From Hofstenia miamia (Eukaryota > Xenacoelomorpha > Acoela), in assembly GCA_004352715.1 (NCBI GenBank), contig SCFE01000067.1:208460-272459 (forward strand): a stretch of 64,000 nucleotides of DNA, written 5' to 3'. Under the pieces are notes generated by a model. It saw only the letters and a list, made by a program, of their open reading frames with translations, was not told the origin of the DNA and searched no databases. Positions within the stretch are counted from its first letter, which is position 1, and each line of letters opens with the position of its first letter. This document shows positions 33,040-64,000 of the stretch, piece by piece. The position numbers and the translations under genes are program-made.

Positions 33040-33170
33040 CCCAACCACCCCTTCGATATTCACGGTCTGTCACGTGACATGTGACGTCATAAGCTCTCGA
33101 CCAATCAGAGGCGTTTTTGCGGGCTCTCCTTGCCGCGGCCATAACTACTGTTGTCCCTATTATGCATTTT
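33040..33170. promoter_or_regulatory. GC-rich promoter-like island with CRE, E-box and CCAAT motifs
   Basis: In otherwise AT-rich DNA this stretch holds CACGTG (E-box), GTGACGTCAT (CRE), CCAATCAG (CCAAT box) and GCCGCGGCC within about 100 bp. Such clusters mark animal gene promoters (known). No gene start is evident on either side. It directly follows the right inverted repeat of the preceding element and precedes a piggyBac insertion. Confidence 0.4.
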
Positions 33171-33260
33171 TTTTAATTTTCAACAGTTTATTGTACATAT
33201 TCTAATTAGCCTAGACATTAGTGGAAAAATAAAAGAAATTTAACACAAACCTTTAATTAA

Positions 33261-34802
33261 CCTTAAGAAAGCCCAACTAATTTATTTCTTTGTATGCCAA
33301 ATTTTAAAACAAGGCGCTACACATAGGCCAACGCCACAGTCTTTGCACCAATATGATGAGGTTTTAGGTTTCTTTCGATTCTGTGTAGGGGGACAATATT
33401 CCGGGAAATGACGCCCTATTAATCTAGAGGGCACTAAAGGAATTGAACTAGCTCTTTCTCCAGAAGAACATTTTATAGGTATTTGTTCCCTATACTGTTC
33501 AATTGTATTTTCTGCTAAAGTAATGATGAAACTTTGTCTATTCATTCTTCCATTCATCTTCTTGTAAGTTATGAATGCATTCAAAACAGACATATCTAAA
33601 AAGTGTCTGAAGGCTTTTTATAAGACTTCTTTAACCTGTTCCTTGCTGTTGTAAAGTGGTGAAGGAGGTTGTCAGAGAGGTCAACCCCTCCCATATGCTT
33701 ATTGTAATTCACAATTGCTGTAGGTTTTTTCATTGCGCTACCCCTTCTAGACACTGCATCTACCATAGATGCATCACCAACAGTGCTCAAAATGGTGACA
33801 TCTTGATTGTCTTTCCATTTCAACACGAGACACTTCTTTTGATAGGCAGGAATGGTTTCAACCCACCTTCAACGTTTTCTCTTTCACACATTTTGGCCAA
33901 TCTTTATGATTTATTCTAACTGTACCAACAAGATCTGTCTGTTTTCCAGCCAATTCATCTGCTAGTGTAGGGCTTGTATAGTAGTTATCAGTATACAAAC
34001 AACCTTTATTCAAAAGGGGGTCCATCAAGGTCATAATTATCCTTGAAGAAATTGGAAAGTCATATTTAGGAATATACACAGTACCACATCCTTGATAAAT
34101 AAAACAATTCCACATATAACCTGAAAAGCTTTCGCAAAGCTCAAAGAATTTGATACCAAAACGTTTGCGTTTGGATGGAATGTATTGCACAATAGAAAAA
34201 ATCCCTTTCCATCCCATCAAAGATTCGTCTATCAAAACCCATTTTTCAGGAATGTAATTAGCCATAAACTTGGGAATTAGAAGATCGATGAAAGGTTGAA
34301 TTTTAGCTAGCTTTCGCTGGGGGCTATTGTTATCAATTCAAGAATTATCACAAAAATGTAGAAACATATGAAGTAGATCGAATCTACGGCCAGTCATAAC
34401 TTTTGAAAAAAGGGAGTCCTAATACTTTCTCTTTTTAGAGAAATACATGGAATTCATGGGTTTTGAGTCAATTCCCTGTAAGATGAGCAAAGCAACAAAA
34501 ACTTTTATCTCAGCAACGTCAGTGTCGTACCATTTTAGTGAACGCGACCATCAAGATCAGAATCAGATTGTGAACTTTCTGAAAAATCATTGAATTCAGA
34601 ATCAGAATGGAATTCTAATAGAGAAGCTAATTCGTTTTTTTGCAATTTTTTTTTACTAATGGGCTAGTGAATAAAAAAAGAACACTGAACATACAGCGCA
34701 AGGAATTTGAGCACTAAATGAACGTGAAGCAGGTATAAGTCGCCGCTGACATTGCAATGAAATTAGCGAGACAAACATAAGTCAACGCTGACGCTTAACA
34801 GG
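33261..34802 (-). mobile_element. piggyBac transposon with TTAA flanks, decayed
   Basis: TTAA lies on both sides (33257-33260 and 34803-34806). The left end is CCTTAAGAAAGC and the right end read inward is CCTGTTAAGCGTCAGCG, short imperfect inverted repeats. The right subterminal region repeats ATAAGTC..CGCTGAC twice (about 34735 and 34778). The transposase inside is frameshifted. Confidence 0.88.
33282..34560 (-). pseudogene. piggyBac transposase, frameshifted
   Basis: Broken minus-strand frames, with breaks near 34330, 33840 and 33595. The upstream part has KVFVALLILQGIDSKPM near 34500 and MTGRRFDLLHMFLHFCDN near 34370. The core has VLIDESLMGWKG near 34230 (first catalytic Asp), YIPSKRKRFGIKFFELC, LYTDNYYTSP near 33980 (second Asp) and YNKHMGGVDLSDNLLHHF near 33700 (third and fourth Asp region). 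The C-terminus ends in a Cys-rich domain (WCKDCGVGLCVAPCFKIWH) near 33310, as known for piggyBac proteins. The breaks rule out function. Confidence 0.9.
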
Positions 34803-34806
34803 TTAA

Positions 34807-35984
34807 TTACATATGTAAAATTTCTAGGATTGAAGAAGCTTGAATTTGTGTTTACATTCAATTCCCTTTCTTCAAAATGATTTCAATTGAATTGTTACAA
34901 TGTAGTAATGGAATTTAAATTGCCATTTTTATTTCTATAGACCAGGTCACAAAATCAAATATTCTATATAATGATCATAAAAATATAGATTGCATATGAA
35001 TAGAAATTTAATATGAAATTGTTAGTAGTTTCTTAAATAGTTGCACTAAAAAAAGCTTGACTCATTATTTTAGGTTTAGAAATTTAAGTTTTTTCAATAA
35101 CGAAATTATTTTTTTAAGTAAACTACTTGTATTGATATTCATGATCGCTTTTTAACACGACTTCTAAACACACCAAGATTCAAATTGCAGTATTTACTCA
35201 ACATAAAGAAAGATTTTAAGCAGAATTAATTTTCATAAAACAACTTAAGTTCTGATGCCAATAAAAGTGAGAATTACGACGTTAATTGAAACAGATAATT
35301 TTTACTTCCCAAACATTTTACAAGTAAATAGCTGAACGTAGCATTTAGCAACCACGAAGATTTTATTTGGTTTCTGACTAAAATGCACGATAGCTGTACG
35401 TTTTTTTAAAGGTAAAATTCAAATTTGTAAATTTTGATATACAATAAAATTAGTGAGGTCAGTCAACACCATTCAATCTGTATTGGATGTGAGACTGTTT
35501 GCATGATAAGAACAATCAAGTTAAATTGCCTGATTTACTGATTCAATATGAAACTGTTTGTTTGCAATGTGTTCATCTATATATAACAACTTTTACATTT
35601 TTAAAAATCTGTAAGAGAAAAGTAGCTTTGTTTTATTTTTCTTTTCATCGCTGTGCAATTAAATTTATTATTGTATACCTGAAAAAATGCGTGAATTCAT
35701 GTGCCTATACTTATTGATGCTGTTGAAAACACTCAACCAGAAGAGCAACAAGAAACACTGGCTAATAATGACTGCTCTTACGACTGATCTTGGCAATGTC
35801 AACAAAACCTGAATAAAAACAAGAATCAGATAATGAGACACGCTGTTCTGCATTAGGCTATGATATATAAATCATTAGACATTCAATAATACACGATATA
35901 CAAATATAACACATATTTTTTAAAATCAGTACAAAAATATAAATTTAAGGCACACAAAATACAAACTCTCAAGTCAACAGAAAT
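34807..35984. other. AT-rich 3' flank of MCM6
   Basis: No frame or repeat end recognised. The first few hundred bases beyond the MCM6 stop (plus 35,880-35,984) are the presumed 3' UTR. Confidence 0.5.
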
Positions 35985-63158
<27,174 letters not shown>

Positions 63159-64000
63159 AACTTTGGGCAATTTGAAATTAATGTCCAATTTGTGTGTACT
63201 ATCCCTACAATGGCGCTTAAATGCCCAAATGTAAAGTTGGGCGAATACGTACCCATAAGTGAGAGACTGAAGATTGAAAATACGTCATGACCAATATAAT
63301 CCAATTAGATTGATCCCAAACGTGCTGTGAATAAGTTATTTCACGAAATTTTCATTTTTCCAAAAAACATATTTTTACATGCTACATTTGTTGCAAAGAA
63401 TAAATTTTAATTTTCATCCAGTATCATAATTTCAATGTCATTCAAAATGTAAAAATAATGGGGGAGTTTCACGAAATTTAGATTTTTTTTAAAATACACT
63501 TATTTTATATATTTTGGGCTGAAAATCACGAAAAAAAGGGTGCCAGGCATCAATTTTTGGTAGATTTAGAGAAAATTAAGGTTTTGATAGCTAATCCCAT
63601 TACTTCTTTGCTATTGGCTTGATGTCATTCCTGCTGTTCACAGGTTCATAGTATATGTTCGAATACAGCAATAATGTATTAACCTGAGATATAAAAACCA
63701 TAACTGACGCGTAACATGTTTATTGTAGCTTTTAATTAAAACAATTTGATTTTTGTAAAAAGTTTTACATTGCTTTTCGTTTTTGCATTATAGTATTAGT
63801 AAAATCACTAGTAGTATTTCACAATTTTTTTTTCATTTACTATTGTAGTTAAAGTATTTGCTTAAATTTAATTGCACAAACAAGTAGTTTACTTATTTCA
63901 TTTCCAGTCTCAGACGTGCAAAATGTCATTTGATAATTTGATTTTAGTTTGCTGCAATGAGATATAAATATTGTTTTGTACCGAAATGCTAATCCACAAC
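63159..64000. other. Upstream region of MCM6
   Basis: Contains the presumed 5' UTR and promoter of MCM6 (minus strand). No clear TATA or E2F site was identified by eye. AT-rich to the window end. Confidence 0.4.

Overview
The window is AT-rich animal nuclear DNA from a draft assembly. It has spliced genes with GT-AG introns, an MCM6 replication-helicase gene, and a heavy load of animal-type transposons (CR1-like and restriction-endonuclease-type LINEs, a Gypsy-type LTR element, Tc1/mariner, hAT and piggyBac). An interspersed repeat near 1.9 kb resembles one I recall from aquatic invertebrates, so an aquatic invertebrate is likely. The species cannot be named from the sequence. Four long N gaps (19799-20255, 27821-28123, 31367-32366, 45104-45222) and several single n characters mark scaffold joins. 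At least three single-n joins sit beside duplicated sequence, so some local repeats may be assembly artefacts.

Region 1 (1-35 kb) is a transposon landscape. A TA-flanked non-autonomous element lies at 217-1036. A LINE with a restriction-like endonuclease domain (4087-6990) is split by a CR1-like LINE fragment. Next is a nest of elements. A hAT transposon (about 7139-22139, 8-bp target duplication) was invaded by a Gypsy-type LTR retrotransposon on the minus strand. That element was then hit by a second LTR insertion inside its integrase gene (12445-14364, 4-bp target duplication) and by a Tc1/mariner element inside its LTR (19427-20826). The Gypsy element has an unrecognised third ORF of about 650 codons between integrase and the 3' LTR. 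A second copy of the restriction-endonuclease LINE (22490-25990, minus) follows. After it come a truncated transposon-type gene, a roughly 5.8-kb element with 100-bp inverted repeats and several unrecognised genes (27177-33006), and a decayed piggyBac transposon with intact TTAA flanks (33261-34802).

Region 2 (36-63 kb) is one host gene, MCM6, on the minus strand. Fifteen coding exons were assembled by hand; they keep frame throughout and give 790 residues with zinc finger, Walker A, Walker B, arginine finger and C-terminal winged-helix region. Introns are either tiny (41-64 bp) or large (up to 10 kb). The large ones hold a CR1-like LINE with an esterase-like ORF1 and a degenerate 2A-like motif, hAT-like non-autonomous elements, three further LINE fragments, and an antisense candidate first exon encoding a PIP-box-like motif.

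All transposon genes except perhaps those of the 27-33 kb element and the reverse transcriptase at 59.3-61.3 kb are clearly broken. MCM6 is the only confidently functional gene seen.
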